Of a stretch of DNA of 64,000 nucleotides, positions 1-7,535 are shown piece after piece (the first letter of the stretch is position 1; each line of letters begins with the position of its first letter). The notes below the pieces were generated by a model. That model was given only the letters and a program-made list of their open reading frames with translations, had not been told where the DNA came from and ran no database searches. The DNA is taken from the NCBI GenBank assembly GCA_024231905.1, contig JAAEQC010000134.1, positions 26,569 to 90,568 of the forward strand, read 5' to 3'. Position numbers and translations under genes: made by a program. The stretch comes from a bacterium (GTDB taxonomy: Bacteria; Krumholzibacteriota; Krumholzibacteriia; LZORAL124-64-63).

Positions 1-2
1 TG

Positions 3-218
3 ATCCTGGCCTCCGCCTGCACCGAAGACCCCGCCACCATCGGCATAGCGCTCTTCCACGCCGAGGTGGGCGACACGGTGCTGATCCGGGGCGGGGGCGG
101 TCGGTTGCGATTGACGTCGGAGTCCGGATCGTGTCTCACCCACCATTCAAAACGATCACCCGGTCCACCTCGATCCGCGCGATATCGCAGTTGTCGTACT
201 TGATCTTCACCAGGGCCG
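3..218 (+). other. possible 3' end of a gene running in from the left
   Basis: An open frame enters from the left edge and stops at 216-218. Its first 35 or so codons are strongly G/C-ending, like the real genes nearby, and encode a stretch beginning ILASACTEDP. After about base 105 it degenerates into an arginine/serine-rich tail that overlaps the minus-strand remnant at 136-360, so coding may really end earlier. No family is recognised. Confidence 0.2.
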
Positions 219-360
219 AGAAGCCTGCTTCCTTCTGGTCCTCCGGCAGGTCGCACTCGGTGAGGCCGGCGTCCAGGTAGGCCTTCTCCCGGTCGAAGCT
301 CTGGGAGCAACAGAAGCCGCCGATGCCGTCGGAGGTGTATTTCAGGCCCTCCCCGATCCA
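136..360 (-). pseudogene. C-terminal remnant of an unidentified protein gene
   Basis: Reading leftward from an in-frame stop at 361-363, 74 codons are open to a TGA at 136-138. Codon use is typical of the genome (mostly G/C third positions). The peptide is rich in charged residues with four Cys, including GGFCCSQSF and a tail ending VDRVIVLNGG. No ATG is available and no ribosome-binding site is seen, so this looks like the 3' part of a gene whose 5' part is lost or frameshifted. The family is not recognised. Confidence 0.35.
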
Positions 361-456
361 TCAGTGGCGATCCGCCCCCGCCCGTGATATTCCTGGGAGC
401 GGGGGTTTGACGCCAATCACAACACCATAGCGAATCCGGATCCCGGAGGTGAACCC

Positions 457-1242
457 ATGACGCCCCGTTCTCGCCTACCCCTGTGCGCCTGCCTGTTCCT
501 TCTCGCGGCCCTTCCCTTGTCCACCGGCTGCGCCACGGTTCCCAGGGAATCCATCGAACTCTCAGCCACCGTCGGCCGCGATCTGGAAGCCGTCCACCAG
601 GCCAACCGCAACCTGGCCCTCATGCACTTCGACTACCTGCTCGCCGACGTGGACCGCTTCGTGGACGAGGTGTACCGGCCCTACATCATCGAGGCCGCCG
701 TGGAGGACCTGGACCTGGTCGCCGACTTCGAGCGCGCCCTGGCCGGCACCCACGACCTGGAGCTCGACGGCCTGGACGTCCTGGTCATCTTCAGCGAGGA
801 AGCCACCGCCCGCATCGACACCTTCCGCGCCGAGATGCGCGCCCCCGTCGAGGCCCAGCGCGACTCGGTGCTGCTGAGCATCGACGAGGCCTTCCAGCAG
901 CTCCAGACCGCCAACGCCGTGGTCACCGGCCACCTGGCTTCGGTGGTCAAGGTGTACGACGCCCAGGCGGAGATACTCCGGGACATGGGCCTGCAGGACT
1001 ACCGGCAGAAGGTCGCCACGGGTCTGGCCGAGTTCTCCGGCTCCGTGACCGAGGTCCTGGACGAGGCGCGGGAGATCAAGTCCGAGCTCGACGAGATCAT
1101 CGACGACGACGCACGCAGCAGCCGGACCAAGGCAGAGTTCGCCGGGCTGACCGCCAAGCTGCAGGAGGCCCTCGCCCCGGAGCCGGTGGAAACCGTCCCC
1201 TCGTCGCAGATCTTCGACCACGGAGGTATCGACCATGAGTAA
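457..1242 (+). CDS. lipoprotein, coiled-coil-rich, unknown function
   Basis: A 261-residue protein with an N-terminal signal peptide ending in a lipobox (LSTGC, Cys 25), so it should be lipid-anchored in the envelope. The mature part is almost entirely charged, helical sequence with heptad-like spacing and no recognisable catalytic motif. It resembles a structural or scaffold lipoprotein. The start is set by GGAGGT ten bases upstream of the ATG. It overlaps the next gene by eight bases, so the two are probably translated together. I do not recognise the family. Confidence 0.8.
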   Translation: MTPRSRLPLCACLFLLAALPLSTGCATVPRESIELSATVGRDLEAVHQANRNLALMHFDYLLADVDRFVDEVYRPYIIEAAVEDLDLVADFERALAGTHDLELDGLDVLVIFSEEATARIDTFRAEMRAPVEAQRDSVLLSIDEAFQQLQTANAVVTGHLASVVKVYDAQAEILRDMGLQDYRQKVATGLAEFSGSVTEVLDEAREIKSELDEIIDDDARSSRTKAEFAGLTAKLQEALAPEPVETVPSSQIFDHGGIDHE

Positions 1243-1567
1243 CCGACGCCTCACCCGCGCCCAGCGCCGGGCCCTTTACCGCCGCCGCGTCCGCGAGTCC
1301 CTGCGCCGGGCCGACGTGAGCTTCAAGGGCAAGTACAAGGACGAGATCAACGAGCTCATGGGCCTGTCCCGCGACGAGATCGACGCCATCACGCCCGACA
1401 TGACCGACATGCTGGTCTACAAACACCTCATGACCGTGGTGGAAGAAGCCTCACGCATCAACCTGGCCCAGGCCGACCTCAAGGCGCAGATCCTCGAAAT
1501 CGGTAAGATCGCCGTGGAGATCGCCAGGAAAGTGCCGAGCTTGCGGGGCATCATCGGGGACGACTGA
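1235..1567 (+). CDS. small basic/helical cytosolic protein, unknown
   Basis: A 110-residue protein without a signal peptide. The first 30 residues are very basic (NRRLTRAQRRALYRRRVRES) and the rest is predicted helical and acidic at the end (GIIGDD). Its ATG lies inside the last codons of the upstream lipoprotein gene with its own GGAGGT, so translation is probably coupled. The basic N-terminus could bind nucleic acid or the membrane surface, but this is inference. No family is recognised. Confidence 0.7.
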   Translation: MSNRRLTRAQRRALYRRRVRESLRRADVSFKGKYKDEINELMGLSRDEIDAITPDMTDMLVYKHLMTVVEEASRINLAQADLKAQILEIGKIAVEIARKVPSLRGIIGDD

Positions 1568-1587
1568 ACTGTCGCGAGGAAGTTGAA

Positions 1588-1733
1588 GAGGCGGATCCCG
1601 GCGCCGCCGATAACCGGCGACTTGCCAGAAGGCGAGAGCTCGGCCATGGGATCCGCCCCAAGGGGGTGCCGCGGTTCCGTCTGCGGGCGGTCCCCTGGGG
1701 AAGAACAGCCGACTCGGCGGATTTTCAAGAGCG
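1588..1733 (+). ncRNA. structured RNA-like repeat, copy A
   Basis: This ~145-base block recurs at 4504-4652. It can fold as a closing helix P1 (GGCGGATCCC 1590-1599 with GGGATCCGCC 1648-1657) around two hairpins. P2 is CGCCG 1605-1609 with CGGCG 1615-1619. P3 is CTTGCC 1621-1626 with GGCGAG 1631-1636. A 3' hairpin follows (AGGGG 1661-1665 with CCCCT 1692-1696, inner CCGC/GCGG), then a conserved GGGGAAGAACAGCCG. P1 and P2 differ from copy B only by paired changes. It lies 16-20 bases after the stop of the gene at 1235 and about 130 bases before the barrel gene at 1874. Reading frames are not conserved between copies, so it is not coding. The RNA class and the transcribed strand are unknown; plus is assumed. 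Confidence 0.6.
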
Positions 1734-1873
1734 GGAATCGAATAACTCTGGTAGGGCGAAACGAGGCCTAAGCCTCCCCAACCGGGATCCCCATTGACCC
1801 CCCACCCCTGATCCGATAGTTTCAAAATCCGTATCAACACGATCTTCTGATGAGCAGCGATTAGGGGGCCACC

Positions 1874-2969
1874 ATGTCTCTCCCTCATTCCCTGCCGGCC
1901 GCACGACTCGCCATCCTGCTGATCATCCTCCTGGCCGCACCGCTCGCCTGGGCCGACGATACCGCCGCCCCGGACTCAGCCCGAATCGCCACGACCACCG
2001 TGGATTCGGACACCACCGCCCCCCCCCAACCTCCCCGGATCCGCCTGGGGCGCTATATCCACCGGCACGACGGAATCCGCGGCTCCGTCCGCCCCCGCCG
2101 AGGATGAGAAGAAGCGCGTCAAAAAGAAGGAGACCCGGAAGAAGAACGACCGTAGCGGCGATGCAGATGTTGACGAGGACGAAGATGAGAGCTGCGTCGG
2201 CTCCTGCATGGGGGGCTTCCTCGCCAGCCTCTTCGCATCCTCGAACGAGCCGACACCCGCTCCCCAACCACAGGAACCACCCCACCCGTACCAGCCGGCC
2301 CAGGCCACCGCTACCCACGGCGACGACGAACCATCCGACACCGAACCGGAACCCGAGCGGGTCGTCGTGCCGGCCGACTTCAGCCTGGTCCTGGATCTCT
2401 CCTGGTGGAAGTCCGGCCCCTCGGAGGTGTGGGAGGAATACAAACACGGCGGCGGCCGCTTCGGGGTGACGGCCTACTTCATCCCCAGCGAAAACTTCGA
2501 GGTCGGTCTCGATATCGGGTTCGCCGGCGCACAGGGGTCTCCGCTCTACGACTACGAGACCTCGACCCGCCACGAATCACCGCAGATCTCCCATCTGTGG
2601 ATGATCGATTCCGGCCTGCGTTTCGGCATGATCCACACCTTCTCGCGGAAGGGGCCGTTCCTCAGGTGGGGATTGGGGCCGCGCGTGTTCTGGGTCAAGG
2701 AGAACGCGACCCTGGAGGTCTACGAGCTACCCGGCATGACCCGCCTGGAAGACAAGAAGGACGCTCTCGAGGCCTGGCGCCTGGGTGGGGATCTCTCCCT
2801 GTCCGTGCTATGGGACACGAACAGCTCCGTGCTCGTCGGCTTCAGCACCCGGCTCTTCGTCGTACCCTGGGAATCGTCGTTCACCCATTCCCTGACCCTC
2901 GACCACATCGGCAAGAAGAGCCTGGTCGGGTTCAACATCGGCCTGGCGATCCACTTCAATGGTCTCTGA
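1874..2969 (+). CDS. outer-membrane beta-barrel protein, frameshifted at a poly-C tract
   Basis: The reading starts at the ATG at 1874 (GGGGG upstream) with a clear signal peptide ending LAWADD. It runs into a run of nine C at 2019-2027, after which this frame soon stops at 2107. The +1 frame after the C-run is open continuously to 2969. It gives a Lys/Arg-rich segment, an acidic segment (DADVDEDEDE), a Pro-rich linker and an amphipathic-strand region ending GFNIGLAIHF, typical of a small outer-membrane barrel. One C fewer would join both halves into about 364 residues. Either this is a sequencing error or the tract acts as an on/off switch. The next gene overlaps its 3' end by 11 bases. Confidence 0.7.
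2019..2027 (+). repeat. homopolymer C9 tract inside coding sequence
   Basis: Nine consecutive C residues sit between codons for the signal-peptide half and the barrel half of the gene at 1874-2969. The two open frames meet exactly here. Length change by one base would restore or break the frame. Confidence 0.8.
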
Positions 2970-4179
2970 TCGCGCACTCATCGCGGTGTCGGTCGTGCTG
3001 GTTGCCATCCTCGGCGTCTGCACCAACGCCCCGGCCGACGAAGACGACAATCCGGAAACGGGCGCCCCACCCGGCGACCCGGCGGACATCGCCCTGGACT
3101 TCTACCAGGACTACCTCTCGTCCCTCCGGCACGCCAGGTGCCGCTTCCACCCGAGCTGCTCGGCCTACGCCCGGAAGGCGATCGCCGGCCACGGACTCTT
3201 CAGCGGCACGGCCCTGGCTGCGGACCGTCTCGTGCGCTGCAACGCCTCCGCAGGTCATTTCTACCGGCGCGGGAAGAGCGGGCTGGAGGACCCGGCCCAT
3301 GGGACGCCCCACGGAGCGGTCGTGCCCTGCCTCGAACCCTGGCTACTGCCCGCCTTCGATATCGCGACGCCGGCAGTCCCCGCCGCAGCGGCCATCCGGT
3401 CGGAGCGCGTCCGCGAGGTCGTCTCGTTCGCCCGCCAGTTGGCCGTCGACGGCGACTGCTGGCGCGCCGAGACCGAGTACTTGCGGGCGGCCCACCTATC
3501 CGGTGCGGACGACTGGCATCTCTGGTCGCAGTTCCAGGTCGGCGCCTGCTACTTCGAGGCCGGCGCCTGGGCCGACGCCGAGCGCAGCTACCTGCAGGCC
3601 GGCATGCTGGCCGTCGGCCCGCTTCGTCGGCGGACAGCCGGACACCTGCTGGCGGCCAGCCTCTTCAACGACGGTCGCTACCGTGCTTCGGTGGAGATGC
3701 TGCCTGGCCCCGGGTTGACCTCCCGGGCTCTGGCCTTGCGGGGATTGTGCCGGACTGCCCGGGGGGAGTGGGGGGACGCCGCCGCCGATTTCGCCGCCGG
3801 TGCGACGGTCGCCGACAGCCTGGCGCTCGCCGAACGGCTGGGTCACATGGCGAGCATCGCGGCGCTGGGGCCGGACCTGCCGCACCGCAGCCCCGGATTC
3901 GCCATGTTCATGTCGGCGGTCATTCCCGGCTCGGGTCAGATGTACGCCGGACGCACCCACGACGGTGTCCGGCACCTGATCTTCAACGGTATCCTCATCT
4001 ACGCGGTCGTCGTGCTGATCCAGAACGAGCACTACCAAGCGGCCGGCGGCGTGGCCCTCGTCGGCGTCCCCTTCTACGTAGGCAACATCCGGGGGGCCAG
4101 GTATAGCGCGCGCGACTTCAATCGTGACCGGCGGCTCGAACTCACCGAACGGGCTATCACCGAAGCTGGCTCCTACTGA
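2959..4179 (+). CDS. secreted/membrane YidD-domain protein fused to TPR-like repeats
   Basis: A 406-residue protein. A signal peptide (about 1-26) is followed by a YidD-like domain (about 42-120) with the family signature [15 protein letters not shown] and a following RCNASAGHFY. Residues about 145-300 are alanine-rich helical repeats of tetratricopeptide type. The C-terminus has membrane segments around SAVIPGSGQMYAG and LIFNGILIYAVVVLI. YidD normally is a stand-alone ~80-residue factor linked to the YidC insertase, and a canonical copy is present at 46560. The ATG lies inside the upstream barrel gene, so the pair is probably one operon. A role in assembling or spacing that barrel is inference. 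Confidence 0.75.
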   Translation: MVSDRALIAVSVVLVAILGVCTNAPADEDDNPETGAPPGDPADIALDFYQDYLSSLRHARCRFHPSCSAYARKAIAGHGLFSGTALAADRLVRCNASAGHFYRRGKSGLEDPAHGTPHGAVVPCLEPWLLPAFDIATPAVPAAAAIRSERVREVVSFARQLAVDGDCWRAETEYLRAAHLSGADDWHLWSQFQVGACYFEAGAWADAERSYLQAGMLAVGPLRRRTAGHLLAASLFNDGRYRASVEMLPGPGLTSRALALRGLCRTARGEWGDAAADFAAGATVADSLALAERLGHMASIAALGPDLPHRSPGFAMFMSAVIPGSGQMYAGRTHDGVRHLIFNGILIYAVVVLIQNEHYQAAGGVALVGVPFYVGNIRGARYSARDFNRDRRLELTERAITEAGSY

Positions 4180-4328
4180 CCGCCCCCGCCTTCGGCCTGG
4201 ACCTCTTCCGACCTGGACTCCAGTTTCTCGATCTTCGTCTTCAGTTCCGCATTCTCGCCATATTTCTCCATCACTTCCTCGATCATCACGGCCTTGAACT
4301 GGGTCTCGAACTCCGGCGTCACTTTCAT
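4173..4328 (-). CDS. small coiled-coil protein
   Basis: A 51-residue frame beginning MKVTPEFETQFKAVM, with GGTGAG six bases upstream. A GTG at 4367 would add 13 residues. It contains a heptad-like helix (ENAELKTKIEKLESR) and ends in a Gly-rich tail. Codon use resembles neighbouring genes. It converges with and overlaps the end of the YidD-TPR gene by seven bases. No family is recognised; it could be the C-terminal piece of something larger. Confidence 0.45.
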   Translation of the reverse strand: MKVTPEFETQFKAVMIEEVMEKYGENAELKTKIEKLESRSEEVQAEGGGGQ

Positions 4329-4503
4329 CGCCTGCTCACCGGGAGAACCGGGGAATTGCTGGAACACGACCGCTTTCCCATTGAAAACGGCCTGGGTGTG
4401 GTGAGATTCTCAAACTGGATAGGCGTTGGCCCCATTACGAGAACAGCGGGACCGGCGGTGATTTGAGCAGCTCGACGGATTATTGTAAAACGCCATCGAT
4501 AGA

Positions 4504-4652
4504 GAGGCGAACCCCCACACGCCTCCGATACCCGGAGACTTGCCGCTCGGCGAGATTACGCAGCCACGGGGTTCGCCCCGAGGGGTTGCCGCGGATCCTT
4601 CTGCGGGCGGTCCCCTGGGGAAGAACAGCCGTGGCGCCGCCGATTCAAGAGC
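4504..4652 (+). ncRNA. structured RNA-like repeat, copy B
   Basis: Second copy of the element at 1588-1733. P1 is GGCGAACCCC 4506-4515 with GGGGTTCGCC 4568-4577. P2 is CTCCG 4523-4527 with CGGAG 4533-4537. P3 is CTTGCC 4539-4544 with GGCGAG 4549-4554. The 3' block from about 4579 to 4630 is nearly identical to copy A, differing mainly in a hairpin loop. Relative to copy A, two P1 pairs and one P2 pair changed on both sides with pairing kept, while the P3 stem is unchanged and its loop is replaced. It occupies most of the gene-free stretch 4329-4673, ending just past the minus-strand lipoprotein stop. The rest of that stretch shows nothing recognisable. Confidence 0.6.
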
Positions 4653-4673
4653 CGGCGGACGATGAATTCGGAA

Positions 4674-5138
4674 TCAGGGCGCCGCCGTCAGCGTGAAGAC
4701 GACCACGACGCCTTCGTCGTTCTCCTGGATCGTCATCACCCCGCCGGCCAGCGTGAACCCGAGGCGCGAGGTCTCGTCCACCGATCCGTTGCTGTCCTGC
4801 AGGACGTTGAGATCCAATTCGTCCCCGTCCACGTAGATCCAGCCCGACTCGAACCACAGCTGGCCACCAGCGGCGTTCACTTCCTCGTAAACATAGGCGC
4901 TGTTGTCCTGGACGTGGAATCGGGACTGAACCGTCGCCGGTTGCCACTCGAGAACGGTGGCCAGATTCGCGGCCGCGCCGTCCAGGGTCACCGACTGGAA
5001 CACCCAGCTGCCCACCATTTCGGCTGGTGGCTTGCCGCCCTGGGGTCCGCCGGTATCGTCGTCGTCGTCACCGCCGCAACCGGCGGCGATCAGCAACGAC
5101 AACAACAGGTAACAGGTCAGGGTTCGAGTGCGACACAT
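4674..5138 (-). CDS. lipoprotein, lipocalin-like size, unknown function
   Basis: A 154-residue product starting at the ATG at 5138, chosen because GAGGAG lies just upstream and a signal peptide follows directly. The lipobox is LIAAGC, followed by an acidic linker (GGDDDDD) common in lipoproteins of this type. The mature domain begins MVGSWVFQSVTLDG, has alternating strands and ends VVVFTLTAAP. The G-S-W opening is typical of small lipocalin-like beta-barrel domains, but no ligand can be inferred. A longer upstream reading (to 5252) exists but lacks signal-peptide character. Confidence 0.75.
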   Translation of the reverse strand: MCRTRTLTCYLLLSLLIAAGCGGDDDDDTGGPQGGKPPAEMVGSWVFQSVTLDGAAANLATVLEWQPATVQSRFHVQDNSAYVYEEVNAAGGQLWFESGWIYVDGDELDLNVLQDSNGSVDETSRLGFTLAGGVMTIQENDEGVVVVFTLTAAP

Positions 5139-5496
5139 GGAATCGTCTCCTCGATGGGGGTACGGTGTCCAGCAAGAGGCAGGGCGTGATGTCGGGTTCG
5201 CGGCGTGCCGGCGGCGGCCGGTCTCGAATCCGGATCGAATTCGTCCTCGCACGTTACCACGGGTTGGACGGTTGGGCCAGTGACACCTGAGCAGAGCTCC
5301 CCCGGCGACGTCAGGCTCGCCGGCGAACTTCCGTGTGAGCGTAACCCTTCAATCCGCGGAAGAGCGGCCAAAATAAAACATGATTGAATCCGTCCCCCGA
5401 CGGGTCCATCCTGTCACCGAGGAACTGCGGGCTCCCGCCCGCCTGAACGAACCGGCACCGCGGCCGCAGCCGCGCCCCAGCCCCCGAGGTCGACCC
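5139..5496. other. gene-free stretch with no recognisable element
   Basis: Between the divergent lipoprotein gene and the zinc-ribbon gene. Open frames crossing it have low-complexity Arg/Pro composition and no start signals. It presumably contains the two divergent promoters, but I cannot place them. Confidence 0.4.
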
Positions 5497-5892
5497 ATGA
5501 AAACCCACCTGGCCTGTCCCCACTGCCGCGCCACGCTCAACCCCAGCGTGAAGGTGCTGTTGGTCGTGTCCTACCGCTCGCGCAAGGGCATGATCCTGCT
5601 CAGCCCGCAGCCGGGGAACTTCAAGTACGTGTGCGACCCGACGGTCGAGAAGGGACTCGAGCCCGGCGACCTGGTAAAGTTCGCCTGTCCCGTGTGCCAC
5701 GCGGACCTCACCTCCAGGCGCGACAAGCGTTTCGCCGAGTTGCAGCTGCACCAGCAGGGTGGTTCGCGGCGGATCATCGAGTTCAGTCGCGAGTTCGGCA
5801 CCCACGCCACCTTCGTCATCGACGGCGACGAGATCACGGCCTTCGGCGACGATGCGGACGACGGGGACGAGATCAACTTCTTCGGGGCCTAG
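5497..5892 (+). CDS. zinc-ribbon protein, unknown function
   Basis: A 131-residue cytosolic protein with two CxxC knuckles (CPHC at 6-9 and CPVC at about 62-65) that together would bind one zinc ion. A strand-rich middle follows, then a very acidic tail (DDADDGDEINFFGA). The start at 5497 is preferred over an in-frame ATG at 5380. It directly precedes the first zinc knuckle and the extension is Arg/Pro-rich. Such ribbons often bind RNA or protein partners; nothing here identifies which. A strong hairpin terminator follows 25 bases after the stop. Confidence 0.7.
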   Translation: MKTHLACPHCRATLNPSVKVLLVVSYRSRKGMILLSPQPGNFKYVCDPTVEKGLEPGDLVKFACPVCHADLTSRRDKRFAELQLHQQGGSRRIIEFSREFGTHATFVIDGDEITAFGDDADDGDEINFFGA

Positions 5893-5917
5893 CTCGCTGC
5901 GGTCGGTGGGAAGTGAA

Positions 5918-5942
5918 AGGACCGCCCCGTGAGGGCGGTCCT
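5918..5942 (+). terminator. intrinsic terminator of the zinc-ribbon gene
   Basis: AGGACCGCCC (5918-5927) pairs with GGGCGGTCCT (5933-5942), a 10-bp stem with a 5-base loop followed by a T-rich stretch. It sits just past the stop at 5892. Confidence 0.6.
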
Positions 5943-6008
5943 GCTGTCTTCTACATGGTTCGGTCAGCGGTGGTCAACCCAACCCGATCGTCACTGATGG
6001 CCGGCGGT

Positions 6009-6329
6009 TCACGTGGCGTCCTCCTCCAAGATCCCTTTCACCTCGCCCATCAATCCCGCCAGACCGAACGCGTCGTCTACGGGCGAGACAGGAGCGGGTT
6101 GTTCACCCTTCGCCTGCACCACCGTCCCAACCCGCAACTCCAACCCCAGCGCCCCCATTACATCCATGACCTTGCTCAGGCGCACCGTCGGCTTGCCGTT
6201 CTCCAGCTCGGACATGAACCGCACCCCGACGCCGGCCAGTTCGGCGGTTTCGGCCAGGGTCAGATTGCGCTCGCGACGGCGCAAACGGACAGCGGCGCCC
6301 AGGTCAGCGGCGGTAGCGATGGTGGTCAT
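6009..6329 (-). CDS. HipB-like XRE-family HTH regulator without a HipA partner
   Basis: A 106-residue protein with one helix-turn-helix at about 13-60 (LGAAVRLRRRERNLTLAETA, then GVGVRFMSELENGKPTVRL). This pattern matches HipB-type antitoxins and Y4mF-like regulators. The start at 6329 is fixed by a near-perfect AAGGAG seven bases upstream; an in-frame ATG at 6380 has none. The C-terminal 40 residues are acidic and probably unstructured. In HipAB modules the hipA kinase gene follows hipB. Here the next gene downstream is convergent, so no toxin is present. Autoregulation through the repeats at 6384-6414 is likely. Confidence 0.75.
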   Translation of the reverse strand: MTTIATAADLGAAVRLRRRERNLTLAETAELAGVGVRFMSELENGKPTVRLSKVMDVMGALGLELRVGTVVQAKGEQPAPVSPVDDAFGLAGLMGEVKGILEEDAT

Positions 6330-6383
6330 GTCGGCTCCTTGGTCGTAAGGGGGTTTCCTGATCGGGCAAAAATACACCACATA

Positions 6384-6414
6384 ACCGATCGGTCAACCTG
6401 TTTTACCGATCAAT
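6384..6414. promoter_or_regulatory. candidate operator of the HTH regulator
   Basis: A perfect palindrome ACCGATCGGT (6384-6393) is followed 11 bases later by a second half-site ACCGATCAAT (6405-6414). A further GATCGG lies at 6360-6365. The repeats sit 30-85 bases upstream of the regulator start at 6329, where autoregulated XRE repressors usually bind. Confidence 0.4.
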
Positions 6415-6470
6415 CATCTCGCCGCTTGTTGCGCGTTCGGGAATATCTGGCGCCATGGGGCCATTGCCGC

Positions 6471-7076
6471 CTAGAATCGCCAAGCAACCCCAATCCCGGA
6501 ATCGTCCCACACCCCCGCGATCGGGAGAATCCGCACCCCCTCCGAGTCCTCCCAGCGCGGATCGTACGGGTCCTCGGGCATGCCGAACACGACCATGCTC
6601 AGCACGAATCCGACCATGCCGCCCAGCACTGCGACCTCCCATCTGGGTTCCCCGAAGTTATCGGTGAGGCCCCAGCCGGCCCAGGCGCCGAGCCCTGCGA
6701 ATGCAGCTCCGGCCAGCAATCGCGTAGTATCGAAATCCCCGTCCGGGTCATACCGGATCTGCACCCGCACGATCTCGCTGCAGCGAATGACCACCGTGTC
6801 GCCGTCGGCGGCCACGACCAGACTGTCCCGTCCACTGGCCACCGCCGTACCGGTGACCCAGATCTGTGGCGGGTAGTCCACCAGGATGCGGATGGGGTCG
6901 CCGGCGTGGATCTCGTCCACCTCGCGGTCGCCGGATGGGGCTTCGCCGCCGATCTCGGAGGCGTCGCGGGAGGGGGGCAGAAGGGCGTTGGGATCCCCGG
7001 CTAACGCAGCTTCGGGGACCAAACAACCAACTAAAAATAAGACATTTATGAAAGTCTGCATACCGTATACCGTCAT
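6471..7076 (-). CDS. exported membrane protein, unknown
   Basis: A 201-residue protein with a signal peptide (about 1-26, ending ALAGD). A strand-rich domain of about 80 residues follows (QIWVTGTAVASGRDSLVVAA), then a hydrophobic Gly/Ala-rich segment (RLLAGAAFAGLGAWAGWGL) and a second one (VAVLGGMVGFVLSMVVF), suggesting a helical membrane hairpin. The domain before it resembles the small-barrel modules of membrane proteins that sense ionic or ligand state, but this is weak. It starts four bases after the remnant reading at 7081 ends. The family is not recognised. Confidence 0.65.
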   Translation of the reverse strand: MTVYGMQTFINVLFLVGCLVPEAALAGDPNALLPPSRDASEIGGEAPSGDREVDEIHAGDPIRILVDYPPQIWVTGTAVASGRDSLVVAADGDTVVIRCSEIVRVQIRYDPDGDFDTTRLLAGAAFAGLGAWAGWGLTDNFGEPRWEVAVLGGMVGFVLSMVVFGMPEDPYDPRWEDSEGVRILPIAGVWDDSGIGVAWRF

Positions 7077-7080
7077 GATC

Positions 7081-7289
7081 TCAGAACGCCACCCCAGCCA
7101 ACAGACCCAGTCCCCGGCGCCGAGGACTGGCCGCCTGGTGGGTATATTCCCCGAACCCCTGGTTCACGTGGCGGTCTCCTTGCAGGTGTCGCCGTGATGG
7201 TCCGGGGAATCGCTGGCGTGGGGAGTGTAGCCGACGCCCATGGCCATGACGAAACCGCGGCGAGAGCCCTCTATCGAGAAGGGCTGCAT
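7081..7289 (-). pseudogene. fragmented outer-membrane protein remnant
   Basis: Two short frames meet here. The first, from an ATG at 7289 to a TGA at 7164, reads SIEGSRRGFVMAMGVGYTPH, which resembles the first strand of an outer-membrane barrel. The second begins at a GTG (7167) overlapping that stop and ends RRGLGLLAGVAF at 7081. Neither is long enough to be a barrel. I read this as a frameshifted and shortened remnant. A pair of coupled small proteins is the alternative. Confidence 0.4.
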
Positions 7290-7297
7290 CGGCGTGG

Positions 7298-7438
7298 CTA
7301 CAATTTCCCTTCCTGCGGATGGGGCACATAGATCCCCAGCAGGGCCGTGTGGGACGATCGCTTGGGCTCCATGGTCCAGGGCACGATCATCGGCATTCCC
7401 ATGAGTTTAGCCGCGGGCTGTTTTGGTCGCCGTTTCAT
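7298..7438 (-). CDS. small basic protein of 46 residues
   Basis: A short frame starting at the ATG at 7438 with GGGAGG seven bases upstream. It begins MKRRPKQPAAKLMGMPMIVP and ends HPQEGKL. The good ribosome-binding site argues that it is translated, or was the start of the barrel remnant just downstream. It lacks a signal peptide. It lies between the end of the BMC locus and the remnant at 7081-7289. No family is recognised. Confidence 0.35.
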   Translation of the reverse strand: MKRRPKQPAAKLMGMPMIVPWTMEPKRSSHTALLGIYVPHPQEGKL

Positions 7439-7535
7439 GGGTTCATCCTCCCGTTCGGGAGTGGAGAGGATCGCGAACGCATGAATGTAGGGAAATCAGG
7501 AGAGTGGTGGTGATGTTTTTCGGGGAGACCGGGGA

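Noticed and set aside
1661..1696. Partial likeness of the repeat's 3' hairpin to the T-box motif (AGGG...CCGCGG...CCCT)
   Set aside because: The tRNA acceptor bulge is not preserved, no stem-I motifs are seen, and no aminoacyl-tRNA synthetase or amino-acid gene follows either copy.
3138..4106. 322-codon frame overlapping the YidD-TPR gene on the same strand
   Set aside because: It is an Arg-rich shift-frame shadow without a ribosome site, whereas the YidD-TPR frame has a signal peptide and a known motif.
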